Source: Nemertoderma westbladi (lineage: Eukaryota; Xenacoelomorpha; Nemertodermatida; Nemertodermatidae). Taken from it: a DNA stretch of 22,933 bases. A program made the translations under genes and the position numbers. Below the pieces are notes generated by a model. The model ran no database searches. It was not told where the DNA came from and worked only from the letters and a program-made list of their open reading frames with translations. The number at the start of each line of letters is the position of its first letter. The stretch's first letter is position 1. Shown here piece after piece: positions 8,019-17,382 of this stretch. The stretch spans positions 1-22,933 of the forward strand of contig JAUCBJ010001610.1 of NCBI GenBank assembly GCA_032718475.1, read 5' to 3'.

Positions 8019-8884
8019 CTTTCTAAATGTATTCTGGTAGGCAAGTAAACATAACGGATAATTTTGATCGCCTTCAGAAACATATATTTGAAATATAAAG
8101 AATTAAATAAACGGAATTACTCGGAAAAAAATTTAAAACTTTTTGAATTTTTTTTTAATTTTTTTTTCAATTTTTTTCAATTTTTTTTTTCAATTTTTTT
8201 TCCATTTTCTTCAAAATTTTTCTTTCCAAAGTTAATAACTACTTGACGGTAAGAATTTTTTTAAGTCTTGAAATTTTTTCATTTTTTTTTGAAAACTTTA
8301 AAAAAAATTTTATTTTATTTTTTTTTTTTTAATTTTTTTTTCAACTTTTTCATTCCAAAATTACTGACTACCTGATTTTTTCATAGTTTCCATGAAATTT
8401 GAATAATTAATTTTGATCATCTGATCAACAAAGAGGTTATTTTGAAAATTACCACTATCAGAATGGTAGATTGCCTGCAATTATAAGCAAATACCGCCAT
8501 ATTTTTATTGTTTAGAACTTTGAATGCGTTTTTCTCAAAACGAAATTTTTTGACACAAAGGTACAGTTTTCTCGAAAAGTACTGAATGAAATTTCACAAA
8601 ATTTGGTACACATGTCAAGTCGACGACGCTGAACATGTGGAACTAGAATCTGCTCCTATAATTTATTTGCAAGGAAGTTAGTTATTAGTAATATAAACAT
8701 GAAATAAAATGAAAATTAATGAAAATATTATTAAACTATTTATAATACTAAAATTATTAACTAATTGTTAACGAATTTTAATTTTTTTAGTTCCACAAGT
8801 GCAGCATAAGATTTTAAGTAATTAAAAAAAAAATTATTAAAAACTATTCAGTCAAACTCTAGATAAGTGTACCTTTGTATCATT
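8019..8884 (+). other. 3' flank of the transposase: T-rich tract, then AT-rich non-coding DNA
   Basis: Shortly after the stop come AATAAA-like signals (about 8100-8110), then a strongly T-rich block (8140-8350) made of TTTTTTTCAATTTTT-like units. Beyond it is AT-rich DNA with GCGTTTTTCTCAAAACG near 8528, of a kind often found towards the ends of DNA transposons. ACACAAAGGTACA (8553) has an inverted partner TGTACCTTTGTAT near 8869. This is probably the rest of the Mutator-like element, but no end or target duplication could be fixed. Confidence 0.4.
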
Positions 8885-9955
8885 AGTAATTCAAAGGGAA
8901 TTCCACCACGTACTGGTTCCCTTAAGGAAATTATTCAGTATTACCTAGAGAATGACTCATCGGTGTATATATGTTTTATTGACTCTTCCAAAGCATTTGA
9001 TCTTGTACACCATTACACGTTATTTCAGAAACTTATTTGATAGGAACATTCCATTGTTTTATATCAGAGTACTAAGATTTTGGTATAGATGTCAACAGCT
9101 GTGCGTTCTTTGGGGGGGGGGGGGGGGGGGGGGTTCTCTTCTGAAACATTTCACTTTCAGGTTACAAACGGTACAAAACAGGGGGGTATCCTCTCGCCCT
9201 ACCTTTATAGCGTTTACCTGGATAACCTCAGCAGGGAATTAAACTCCTGTAACGTGGGCTGTGCTATGGCAGATTTTCGTACCAATCATCTTATGTACGC
9301 AGACGACTTAGCATTGTGCGCAAACTCAATAAACGGTCTACAAAAACTATTATCTATTTTTGAAATGTACGCCCTAGGGCATTGTATCACAGTAAATCTA
9401 AAGAAAACTAAATGTATGTATTACTTTCCAAAATCGTGCAATAATGTTGATGTTGGTCAGGTGCATATTAACAGTCATAAATTAAAAATAGTTACAGAAC
9501 TTAAATATTTAGGACATATTTTGTGCAGCAATACCGATGATAATCCTGATATACTTAACCAACTTAGGTCATTTTATAGGAGGGCTAATAGTTTAATAAG
9601 GAAATTTGGTAGTTGTTCTACGGAAGTTAAGGTCAACCTATTCCGCTGTTTCTGCACCCAGTTTTATTGCAACGCGTTATGGGCTAAACTTAACTACTCC
9701 TGTGACGTATAACAAAAAATTCGGGTTGCGTATAACACTGCTGCTAGGCGTTTATTTAGGTGTAGCTATGGTACATGCTTTTCGTTCATGTTTGGTGTAT
9801 TTAACTTACCTAAGTTTATTCATATTAGGGCTAATGCTATAGATTCTTTGTTTTCACGTGTTTCGTATTCTACCAACCGGTTGGTTCGTACTACCGTAGA
9901 ATATACTTCTTTCACAAGTAGAATTGTTCAAATGCGTAATTTATCAAATATTTAG
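8885..9955 (+). pseudogene. Family C reverse transcriptase, frameshifted
   Basis: The reading proceeds through several frames: LKEIIQYYLENDSSVYICFI and DSSKAFDLVHH with the first catalytic Asp, then a stop after FQKLI, RNIPLFYIRVLRFWYRCQQ, and a run of 22 G replacing the expected residues after LCVLWG. Next are VTNGTKQGGILSPYLYSVYL and the active site LMYADDLALC (about 9292-9321), followed by ELKYLGHIL and CTQFYCNALWAKLNYS. A frameshift near 9710 leads to RVAYNTAARRLFRCSYG and a final VQMRNLSNI. The family is distinct from A and B: it has YADD rather than FADD, and no sequence identity to them. It is dead because of a stop, at least two frameshifts and the G run. Confidence 0.8.
9112..9133. 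repeat. Homopolymer run, 22 G, inside RT coding sequence
   Basis: There are 22 consecutive G between the coding blocks CQQLCVLWG and FHFQVTNG of the family C reverse transcriptase. Related RT proteins have only a few residues here, so the run replaces or expands coding sequence. Confidence 0.95.
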
Positions 9956-10072
9956 ATTATGGTTTTTAGGTTAGGTAGGTAGCATTAATTTTGTGCTGAA
10001 TAATTATATTAATTAAATTTTACTGTTTTATGGGCCCCTGTGGCCTGCAATTAAGATTAATAATAATAATAA

Positions 10073-11875
10073 TATTTTGAAAACCGTTTTTTTGAAAATA
10101 AAAACAATACTAAAAAAACATGGCATACTATCAACAGCATTTTAAAAAGGTCAAAGAAAACCAATGTACCAAAATCTCTTATTGACAACGAAACCAAAAT
10201 AAGTACCTCTGACTTGCCTAGTATAGTTAATAAATTTAATAGTTTTTTTACAACTATTGGTCCACAACTTGCGTCTTGTGTGCCTCCGTCCCGGCGGGAC
10301 CCTGGTCGTCACATTTCTAACAAACACCATCAATCCTTTACTTTAGTTGAAACTTCAGTAGTGGAGGTTAAATATCACTTACTGCTGCTGGATGTAAATA
10401 CATCTACAAATGACACATTTCCCACTAAAATTGTCAAATTAGCATCAGATTGTTTGTCAATTCATTTAGCTGACTTAATAAATTTGTCAATATGCAATGG
10501 TTTCTATCCAGACTGTCTGAAACTAGCACGGGTAACCCCCGTATTTAAAAATGGCAGTCCCACCAACTGCGGCAATTACAGACCGATTTCTGTGTTACCC
10601 GTGTTTAATAAAATTTATGAAAATATTCTCGAGCAACAGTTACGGTGTTTCATTGAAAAATATTTGACTAAAAATCAATATGGATTCCGGAAAAAAATGA
10701 AAACAACTGATGCGCTCTTGTCGGTCACTGAAAAATTAAGGATTGCGCTAGATGACATTCAACCGTCTGCTGTTATTTTTCTTGATTTGAAAAAATGTTT
10801 CGATACTCTTGACCATTCCATTTTATTAAAAAAATTAAACTTGTATGGAGTGCGCGGGATGCCTCACAATCTATTTACGGATTACTTAATTAACAGACGC
10901 CAATGTGTATCGATACAAAATTGTAAATCTGACTGGCTTGGAATTTCTTGCGGAATTCCACAGGGATCTGTCCTGGGTCCTTTGTTATTTTTGATATATG
11001 TCAATGACCTACCGTCGGCGTCAACATTTATAACGACCCTGTTTGCTGACGATACATCATTGATGTGCATCTCCAATCATATGCAAAATCTAACGCAGAC
11101 GGTTAATACTGAAATAGTCAAAGTATCAGATTGGCTTATTGACAATAAATTAACTATAAATGTTGATAAGACAGAATATACGATATTTTTTAACGGCAAA
11201 ATTGATAATTCTAGTACTCCCAATATAAAACTTAAAAATTCAGTGTTAAAATCAACTCCAACATCCAAATATTTAGGACTCTTCATAGATAGAAATCTTA
11301 GCTGGAAGCCACATTGTAATTACATACTAAAAAAAATCGCTAAGACAATGGGCATCTTTTATAAAATACGGCATTATGTACCTCTACATATTTTGCGCCT
11401 TCTTTATTTTTCATTAATTCATCCATTTATAAATTACGGGTTAATTGTATGGGGTAACGCGGCCCATTCAATAATTAATCCTATCCGCACTAAAATTAAT
11501 AAATTACTGCGTGCAATCACGTTTAGTGATAGATTTTCCTCCTCTGTGCCTATTTACAAATCTTTGAATATTTTACCTATCCAAGCGCTCTACAAATATC
11601 AGGTTTTAATATTTATGTATAATGTTCTAAAAGGTAATTGTCCAAGCGATTTAAAAAGGTTGTTTTCTAGAACTGACGCTGTCCATTCCCATAGAACACG
11701 GTCGGCTAGCCAAAAAAATTTCTATATTCCATCAACTCGTATTCTTGTATCTCAAAGATCACTAAAATATCAGGGTCCTTTTTTGTGGAATTTATTGCCT
11801 ACTTCACTTAAAGAATGTCAATCATTAAACATATTTTCTGCTAAACTAAAAAAATACTTAATTAATGAACTGTAA
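10073..11875 (+). CDS. Family B LINE ORF2, reverse transcriptase part, open frame
   Basis: The frame is open from 10073 to the stop at 11873-11875 and codes for the RT plus C-terminal region. Counting from codon 10214: NYRPISVLPVFNKIYE near 121, FLDLKKCFDTLD with the catalytic Asp at 191, GIPQGSVLGPLLFLIYVNDL near 247, FADD at 277-280, KYLGLFIDRNLSW beyond it, and the C-terminal HRTRSASQKNFYIPSTRIL and FLWNLLPTSLKE. No start codon is needed or expected because the element is cut at its 5' end; codon 10214 is TTG. The palm and thumb are intact, whereas copy 1 is intact in the endonuclease but broken at both ends. Amino-acid similarity between the copies is moderate, so they are different subfamilies rather than recent duplicates. 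It is unlikely to be expressed as protein. Confidence 0.85.
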   Translation, partial: YFENRFFENKNNTKKTWHTINSILKRSKKTNVPKSLIDNETKISTSDLPSIVNKFNSFFTTIGPQLASCVPPSRRDPGRHISNKHHQSFTLVETSVVEVKYHLLLLDVNTSTNDTFPTKIVKLASDCLSIHLADLINLSICNGFYPDCLKLARVTPVFKNGSPTNCGNYRPISVLPVFNKIYENILEQQLRCFIEKYLTKNQYGFRKKMKTTDALLSVTEKLRIALDDIQPSAVIFLDLKKCFDTLDHSILLKKLNLYGVRGMPHNLFTDYLINRRQCVSIQNCKSDWLGISCGIPQGSVLGPLLFLIYVNDLPSASTFITTLFADDTSLMCISNHMQNLTQTVNTEIVKVSDWLIDNKLTINVDKTEYTIFFNGKIDNSSTPNIKLKNSVLKSTPTSKYLGLFIDRNLSWKPHCNYILKKIAKTMGIFYKIRHYVPLHILRLLYFSLIHPFINYGLIVWGNAAHSIINPIRTKINKLLRAITFSDRFSSSVPIYKSLNILPIQALYKYQVLIFMYNVLKGNCPSDLKRLFSRTDAVHSHRTRSASQKNFYIPSTRILVSQRSLKYQGPFLWNLLPTSLKECQSLNIFSAKLKKYLINEL

Positions 11876-12410
11876 CTGCGGGGTCTATGTCTGGTGCTTT
11901 GGTCAGTTTTCATTGCGGTGTCGCTAACGGCTCGTATTATTAACGTTGTTGTCTATTCCGTTATCCACTTATAATTTGGGTTTAGTTTATTTCTAACTTT
12001 GCTCCTTGTGTGTAATTTTTAATTCAAATGTCGTGCCTACGTACAGATGGATCGTCACTTTTATGTATTCATATATTTCTACGCGGTGCTTTAAATTTAA
12101 TTATATATAACGTATACGGTAGTAATTCTAATGAACACATGTACTGTATTAAAATCGTCAATAATCTTCTAAACGGCGCACAGCCACGTACTAGCTGCTA
12201 TATTGCTGTGTTGCCCTTTTCACTATTACCTAGTTAAATTTTAATTTCACATTACTTTTAAAACTTAACGCTCCGGCACTTATTTCCAGGAAATTAACTG
12301 TTTGTAAATACGTAAATTTTGATTGAAATTTTTTTTTTTGTTATGTATATTGTATGTACTTTTATATATATATTACTGAAATAAATAAATAAACTGAACT
12401 GAAACTGAAT
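11876..12410 (+). other. 3' UTR of family B copy 2
   Basis: This is AT-rich non-coding DNA after the RT stop, ending in A-rich and ACTGAA-type short repeats at about 12375-12410. The 69-codon frame at 12028-12237 has no recognisable domain and is treated as chance. Confidence 0.55.
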
Positions 12411-12840
12411 AATAAAAAATAAAGGCCAACCTTTCTCAGAAGGTGAAATTTATGTTCTAGAACAAACAAGCATCATAATGTTTTTTTGTAATTTTAAGAT
12501 CACTAGCTACCTATAAAAACACTAGCTACCATAATAAAAAAATAATAGGTACCCTCTCTCAGAAGGTGAAATTCACGTTCGAGAACAAAAATATCATGAT
12601 AATATCCATTGACATGGTCAAATTTTAAAAACTAGGTACCAAAAATTAGGTACCAAAAATTTGGTTTTGAAATTTAAAAACAGTAGCTACTTAAAAAAAA
12701 CACTAGCTACCATAAAAAAACAATAGCTAACGTCTCACAGAAGTAACATTTATGTTCTAAAACAAAAAACCTCATGATAATAGCCATTAAAATGGTCAAA
12801 TAAATGGTCACAAAGTGGGTACCCATAACATAGTGATGCC
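12411..12840. repeat. Three degenerate tandem units with GTTCTAGAAC-type palindromes
   Basis: Three related blocks share CTCAGAAGGTGAAATTTATG, then a palindrome (GTTCTAGAAC at 12454, GTTCGAGAAC at 12577, GTTCTAAAAC at 12754), then ATCATGATAAT and CCATTGACATGGTCAAAT. CACTAGCTACC-like blocks separate them. The repeat is too diverged to be recent. The same palindrome and CTAGCTAG-like blocks recur at 18475-18745, so both sites may hold the same dispersed repeat. Confidence 0.65.
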
Positions 12841-12875
12841 GGTTATTGACCCATTTTAAATAATATCAACTATTT

Positions 12876-13010
12876 ACATACTTGTGTGTAAAGTAGCACT
12901 TTACATTGTGATGATCCGAGTGGCTTTGTTACACGAACTAATGTTAGTAAGTGAGTGAAAATAAAGCCACGAGGATCAGAACACTGTAAAGTACTTTGCA
13001 ACAAGTATGT
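12876..13010. repeat. Imperfect inverted repeat, about 50-bp arms
   Basis: The left arm (12876-12928; ACATACTTGTGTGTAAAG onwards, ending GAGTGGCTTT) pairs with the right arm (about 12962-13010; AAAGCCACGAGGATCAG onwards, ending CAACAAGTATGT). The loop is about 35 nt. The arms differ at several positions. No coding content is seen. Confidence 0.75.
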
Positions 13011-13017
13011 TATGTAG

Positions 13018-13490
13018 TTTTATTCCAAAATTTTAACATTACGAAATCATTGTACATATACATTATAAGTGATAGAAACTGCACAAATTAAATTAGTTGC
13101 TGTATAAATAAATGTAAAAATGACATAAATTATGTTATAAATAAGTTAGCTTATATTTTATGGTGGCGTTTGGAGCCATGTTATAGCTAGGCCCTACTGG
13201 TTATTAATAGCTATACCCCGCCTACCGGTAATGCAGTAGCCCTATCTGGCTGTCAGGCAAATTTCCACCTATTGTTTTACGTGGGTAACCCATGACGGCG
13301 TTAATTAATGTCCCCTTAGTAGACATTACTTAACGCCGCCATAGGTTACCACGACAAACAATAACACCAAATACAATACTAAATGTACAGGACAACAATA
13401 CTGTAATGTCCTCTAAAGTTGTAAAGTGCTAAATAACAACTCGCTGTTAATACTAACGGCGTTGAGTAATGTTACAATTTTGGAATAATA
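13018..13490. mobile_element. Foldback element or MITE with inner hairpin
   Basis: Outer inverted repeats TTATTCCAAAATTTTAACAT (13019 on) and ATGTTACAATTTTGGAATAA (ending 13488) bound about 470 bp. At its centre, 13274-13372 forms a second hairpin whose arms read ATTGTTTTACGTGGGTAACC and then GGCGTTAATTAATGTC, against the inverted GACATTACTTAACGCC and GGTTACCACGACAAACAAT. No ORF is present. A non-autonomous DNA element is the simplest reading; an obvious target-site duplication was not found. Confidence 0.6.
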
Positions 13491-14606
13491 ATATACACAT
13501 TTCCAATAAAATGCTTGGTATTACCTTGGTAATAACCTTGGAAAACCTTGGTATTATTTACATGGGCAACCACATAAGGCAAGAGTTAGAAAGAAATAAA
13601 AAAAATAAAGAAAAAATAATAATATTAAGTAAATATAAAATTAAGTAAAGGTGCCATGCCATTTACCTAGATAAATATGGTGGTTTATTAGTTTATTCCC
13701 ATAATATATATTGGTGTTTATTAGTTTATTCCCATAATATATATTGACAATTCAAATTCCAATATAATTTTGGTCCCAATATTTAATCGAATCAAACATA
13801 AATATACATAATCCAATATAAATTTTATGCACATGCATAACAATTATGATAAGGTCAGGCATTTGAAATCCAATAACAATAAATTAATCAAGACAAATAT
13901 TTAAGGTAAAATCTAGGTAGAACTGTTTTAAAAACAGCACTATTCTTAGTAGCATTACAGTAGCATTATTGTAGCATTACAGCATTGATATGAAATTTTC
14001 AATAAATTACCTACAATATATTAAATAATTTGTTTACCATTAAATCATATTTAATTCTTCAACAAAATAAATCACAATTACTCCATCACTATACTATAAC
14101 ACCAAGCAGATTTTTCACCTCTGGCTCTAATATATGGAAAACAATTTGCCTCCTTCAATGAAGTTTGGCTGAGAAAGATTTCAAATAAATTGGACAAGAT
14201 TCACACTACAAGTATGCAGAAGTAGCTGATATCCGGCAATTACTATGACAGACAGCGGCAATTACAGTGACAGACAGACACTTTGCTGAGGAGGTTCGAT
14301 TGAATACAATACTTCCAAGACCGTATTCATGACTCCTAATGTTGATTGAAATTAAAATCGATACCATTTTATTGTTTCAGTTAGAAATGCCCTTTAAAAG
14401 AGACTCTAAATTGTTGAGTTGATACCAATTATAAATGGATTTCATTTGAACGCTTTCACACTGGTAAATTGACTGGCCAGGATTACAAACATTTTTTTAA
14501 CTATTTTTTTAACAAACATTTTTAACATTATTAAAATATAATACATGAGTTATTATGTTCCATAAATTGACTTAAAATAGTAAAGTGAATAATAAATGAA
14601 ATTTAC
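13491..14606. other. AT-rich DNA without recognisable gene; small tandem duplications
   Basis: A tandem duplication of about 33 bp lies at 13679-13744 (GTTTATTAGTTTATTCCCAT twice). GTAGCATTA-like units repeat three times at 13949-13985, and a CGGCAATTAC/GACAGACAG pair sits at 14233-14280. I see no ORF or RNA gene. Confidence 0.5.
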
Positions 14607-14664
14607 CCAAAGAAGCCAACAAGTGCAACAACAACGAATTTCTGGCACTTACTACTATCACAAT
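14607..14664 (-). CDS. Candidate 58-bp exon, possibly encoding a hydrophobic tail (weak)
   Basis: On the minus strand a pyrimidine-rich acceptor (CTGTTTTTCCAG) ends at 14665. A donor TTTGG/GTAAAT begins at 14606. The middle frame between them reads CDSSKCQKFVVVALVGFFG, which is hydrophobic like a membrane segment. It lies about 380 bp downstream of the lectin exon that ends in a stop, so it would be used only in an alternative transcript. Splice-like sites of this quality occur by chance in AT-rich DNA, so this is a suggestion only. Confidence 0.15.
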
Positions 14665-14914
14665 CTGGAAAAACAGGTTAACATAACAGGAACATGATCA
14701 AAATATTTGGATCACCAATCATTCTTTGTGATAATGAAGTCATTCTGTCATGATTAAAGGATATCGACATTTATCCATCCATTTCTTCAGTGTAGTAGTT
14801 TTCTGCAATGTAATATATATAACAGAACATGTACTGGTTATAATAAAATGGTAACATTTAAAAAAATGGCTTTCTTGAGGAATTTTGTAATGCACTATTG
14901 TGATATTTGTAATA

Positions 14915-15003
14915 ATAATAATAAATAAATAAATATATTAATAAATAATAATAAATAAATAAATATATTAATAAATAATAATAAATAAAATAAATAATAA
15001 TAA
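14915..15003. repeat. AAT/AAAT microsatellite
   Basis: This tract is made of AAT and AAAT units, with a larger repeated block AATAAATAAATATATTAATA present twice. It is simple-sequence DNA. Confidence 0.9.
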
Positions 15004-15042
15004 ATGTATTTAAATTATGAGAAAGTTTTTGTTACCCGCTTG

Positions 15043-15243
15043 TCATAAAACTTCGAAAACTTCCACTTCACAGAGGGTGAGGACGTCTGGTCCACCATGG
15101 TATATAACAATATACCGAGCAACTTTCCCCAAGCAAGAAATGGTAGATATGTATTGTGAACTGGAAACTGTACCACATAGGTTATCCGTATTCGAGTCCA
15201 GTGTAGGGATATAAGCATTATCAATGTTGTCCACAAGAAATAC
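15043..15243 (-). CDS. F-type lectin (fucolectin-like) domain, second-half exon, likely terminal
   Basis: Read on the minus strand, a splice acceptor (ATAATTATTTAG) ends at 15244. The exon continues in phase 0 as VFLVDNIDNAYIPTLDSNTD, NLCGTV, ISCLGKVARYIVIYH and GGPDVLTLCEVEVFEVL, with a stop at 15043-15045. The CG...C.G..ARYI.I....LTLCEVEV pattern is the second half of the F-type lectin fold (FTP/F5-8 C-like beta barrel); the Cys before the first loop and the Cys in LTLCEVEV are family-typical. It completes the half encoded at 19805-20046, giving about 146 residues, the usual domain length. Such lectins bind fucose-containing glycans outside the cell and serve in recognition, defence or gamete binding. 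The stop straight after the domain suggests the protein ends here. No clear polyadenylation signal was identified. Confidence 0.8.
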   Translation of the reverse strand, partial: VFLVDNIDNAYIPTLDSNTDNLCGTVSSSQYISTISCLGKVARYIVIYHGGPDVLTLCEVEVFEVL

Positions 15244-15544
15244 CTAAATAATTATTTATAATAAACATGAAGATGAATTTAAAACAACATTTCCTGTCGA
15301 ATATTCATAAAAGATCGCATTATTATTCTTATTATGTATTGGTGATATACACTCAAAATCGAAAATCAATCATAAATGTGATCTTTCAGATTGTTTGATT
15401 ATTATATGGTTGCCCAATTCGCCAAGGTCTACAATAACAAGAAAATAATAGATGATAATAATGGTAATTTCGAGGGCCTGAAAACTGTCAATTAATTTCC
15501 CTTATGTGCGAAACAAGGATTTGGCAGATAATACTGTGATTTAA

Positions 15545-16024
15545 TTAGATTTTAACTTTATTTCAATTTGATTATAACTTTAAACTTTATTTGAATTTAA
15601 TTTAAACTTTATTTGAATTTAATTTTAACTTTATTTGAATTTAAGTTTAACTTTATTTGAATTTAATTTTAACTTTATTTGAATTTAATTTTAACTTTAT
15701 TTGAATTTAATTTTAACTTTATTTGAATTTAATTTTAACTTTATTTGAATTTAATTTTAATTTTAACTTTATTTGAATTTAATTTTAAATTTATTTGAAT
15801 TTAATTTTAACTTTATTTGAATTTAATTTTAACTTTATTTGAATTTAATTTTAACTTTATTTGAATTTAATTTTAACTTTATTTGAATTTAATTTTAACT
15901 TTATTTGAATTTAATTTGAATTTTATTTGAATTTAAGTTTAACTTTATTTGAATTTAATTTTACCTTTATTTGAATTTAATTTTACCTTTCTTTGAATTT
16001 AATTTGAACTTTAGTTGTATTTAA
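15545..16024. repeat. 22-bp minisatellite, about 21 copies
   Basis: Copies of a 22-bp unit with core AACTTTATTTGAATTTAA run in tandem and become more variable at both ends. The centre is nearly homogeneous. The array ends directly at the left end of the foldback element at 16026. Confidence 0.95.
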
Positions 16025-16025
16025 T

Positions 16026-16613
16026 GGTGGTTCGAGAAAAAATTGTTGAGCTGAAACAACTGAATAAGGGGTAACAATGTGCCCAGAATCAAGTAGCGGG
16101 GTGTGTTTTTTTTTTATAAAAACACGAGGAAACGGTCGTAATAACTAAGTGCAGGAAGTCAATTTTGAAAATCAGCTGTGATTGGCTGTACTAGGATTTG
16201 ACGTCATTACAAAGTGATCTGATAATTTCTTATCTTGGTTTCCATGGATGGTTATTTTCTACCCATTCAAATACACATTAAATCTCAATAATTTCCAAGA
16301 CTCTTTTCACTTTTAATTGATATAAATAAGCCACATGTGAAATGATGGTGATTTAATGTGTATTCGAATGGTTCGAAAATCACTGTCCATAGAAACCAAG
16401 ATAAGAAATTATCAAAGTACTTTGTAGTGATGTCAAATATGTAGCAGCTAATCACAGCCGATTTTCAATATTGGCTTCCCGCGCTTACCTAAACCCACCA
16501 TTTCGACGGTTTCCTCGTGTTTTTACAAAAAAAAACACACCGCCACTCGATTCAGGTCACCTTGTAACCCTTTTTTTAATTGTTTCTAGCCCAACAATTT
16601 TCACACACCAACC
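16026..16613. mobile_element. Long foldback element, arms about 260 bp
   Basis: The left arm (16026-16286) and right arm (16350-16613) are inverted copies with moderate divergence, separated by 63 nt. Matching landmarks include GTGTGTTTTTTTTT against AAAAAAAAACACAC, AAAACACGAGGAAACGGTCG against CGACGGTTTCCTCGTGTTTT, CAGCTGTGATTGGCTG against CAGCTAATCACAGCCG, TTCTTATCTTGGTTTCCATG against the inverse, and AATACACATTAAATC at the loop side. No ORF is present, so it is non-autonomous. The minisatellite lies on its left, and a TTTTAACTTTATTA sequence like the minisatellite unit lies just to its right. Confidence 0.85.
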
Positions 16614-17073
16614 TTATTTTAACTTTATTATAATTATATTAAGTAAAAAAGCGTCACTGGGACGTTTACCAAACTATGTACAAAAAACAAATTAGTGGAA
16701 TTGACGATTTAAGAATAAAGTCCCAAAGAGAGAACGAAATTATAATGTATCCAACTACAGTAACTCGAAAACGTATGTAGTATGTCTTTGATTGCGACAT
16801 TAAGGGGAGTTTTGGTTGATTAGGTTTTGGCAAATGAAGTATGGCAAAAATCTAAATTTTTTCTATTTTTTTTACATTTTTCTGATGCAGAATCTTATGC
16901 TGAATTCAAAACTGGAATCGGTTTATTTATATACCTGTTATAATTTTAAAGATATAGCACTTTGAATACAACCAAATCACCTGATGCATGTGATTTATTC
17001 TTATAATATTGTGTTATTATTTCCGATAACATTGTGTTGGCAAGCTGTATTTTTCGAGGTGTTTGTTATTATA
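16614..17073. other. Intronic AT-rich DNA, no feature recognised
   Basis: No ORF, RNA gene or clear repeat is visible. The block TTTTGGTTGATTAGGTTTTG with nearby T-rich stretches could be old transposon DNA, but I cannot assign it. Confidence 0.4.
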
Positions 17074-17382
17074 CATTTATTATAGGAGGGGATCTAGGGG
17101 TCTTAACCTCGAATGATACGTTTATTTTATCGAAAATAACTTATCTTTTATTGGCACAATTGTAGGACTAATCCCATCACATGCGTACTTTTTAACCGGG
17201 GTTAGTGTAAAATTTAGGAATCGCGTAATTTTTATTGAAATTAATATCTCATATCTCTCCAAACCACGTACGCATTTCGACCTTACTGGGTCTCATCAGC
17301 GTGGTGTCGGATTCGAGGTGGAAGTCGAAACTACAACCACTAGGTCACAGGTTCTTGAGATATGGAGTATTAATTTCAAAGC
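17074..17382 (-). mobile_element. tRNA-derived SINE, copy 1 (B box deleted)
   Basis: This is an inverted copy of 22324-22645, readable across its full 310 bp with scattered differences. On the minus strand the A-box-like TGACCTAGTGG (17347-17337) is kept. About 14 bp are missing between two TCGA repeats, which removes the B box. The downstream body carries CGCTGATGAGACCCAGTAAG and ends in TATAATAAATG. Loss of the B box should make it silent for RNA polymerase III. Confidence 0.75.

Larger units (their letters stand above)
8885..10075 (+). mobile_element. 5'-truncated LINE, family C
   Basis: A reverse transcriptase remnant begins in the middle of the palm domain (FKGNSTTYW at about 8888) and is followed by a 3' UTR with ATGGGCCCCTGTGGCCTGCA, a form common at the 3' end of some invertebrate LINEs. 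An AAT-repeat tail (10055-10075) ends it. It is truncated at the 5' end, as usual for LINE insertions. It directly abuts the family B copy that starts at 10073. Confidence 0.75.
10073..12410 (+). mobile_element. 5'-truncated LINE, family B, copy 2
   Basis: The coding sequence is clearly homologous to the minus-strand family B element at 265-6062, but it lacks ORF1, the zinc finger and the endonuclease. It starts in the region before the RT palm (RFFENKNNTKKTWHTINS here against QFFQNQSNIHKTWKTINN there). The 3' UTR runs from 11876 and ends with GAAATAAATAAATAAACTGA and further ACTGAA units, the equivalent of the TATTGAA tail of copy 1. Confidence 0.8.

Noticed and set aside
8064-8246. 60-codon Phe-rich frame
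   Set aside because: It is only a translation of the T-rich tract.
12028-12237. 69-codon plus-strand frame
   Set aside because: It lies in the 3' UTR of a LINE, has no recognisable domain, and its length is compatible with chance.
15017-15236. Overlapping small frames on both strands around the lectin exon
   Set aside because: Only the frame continuous in phase 0 with 19805-20046 shows the lectin pattern. The others are shadows.
15545-16024. Regular repeats that might suggest a CRISPR-like array
   Set aside because: The 22-bp units are contiguous, with no spacers, in a eukaryotic setting. It is a minisatellite.
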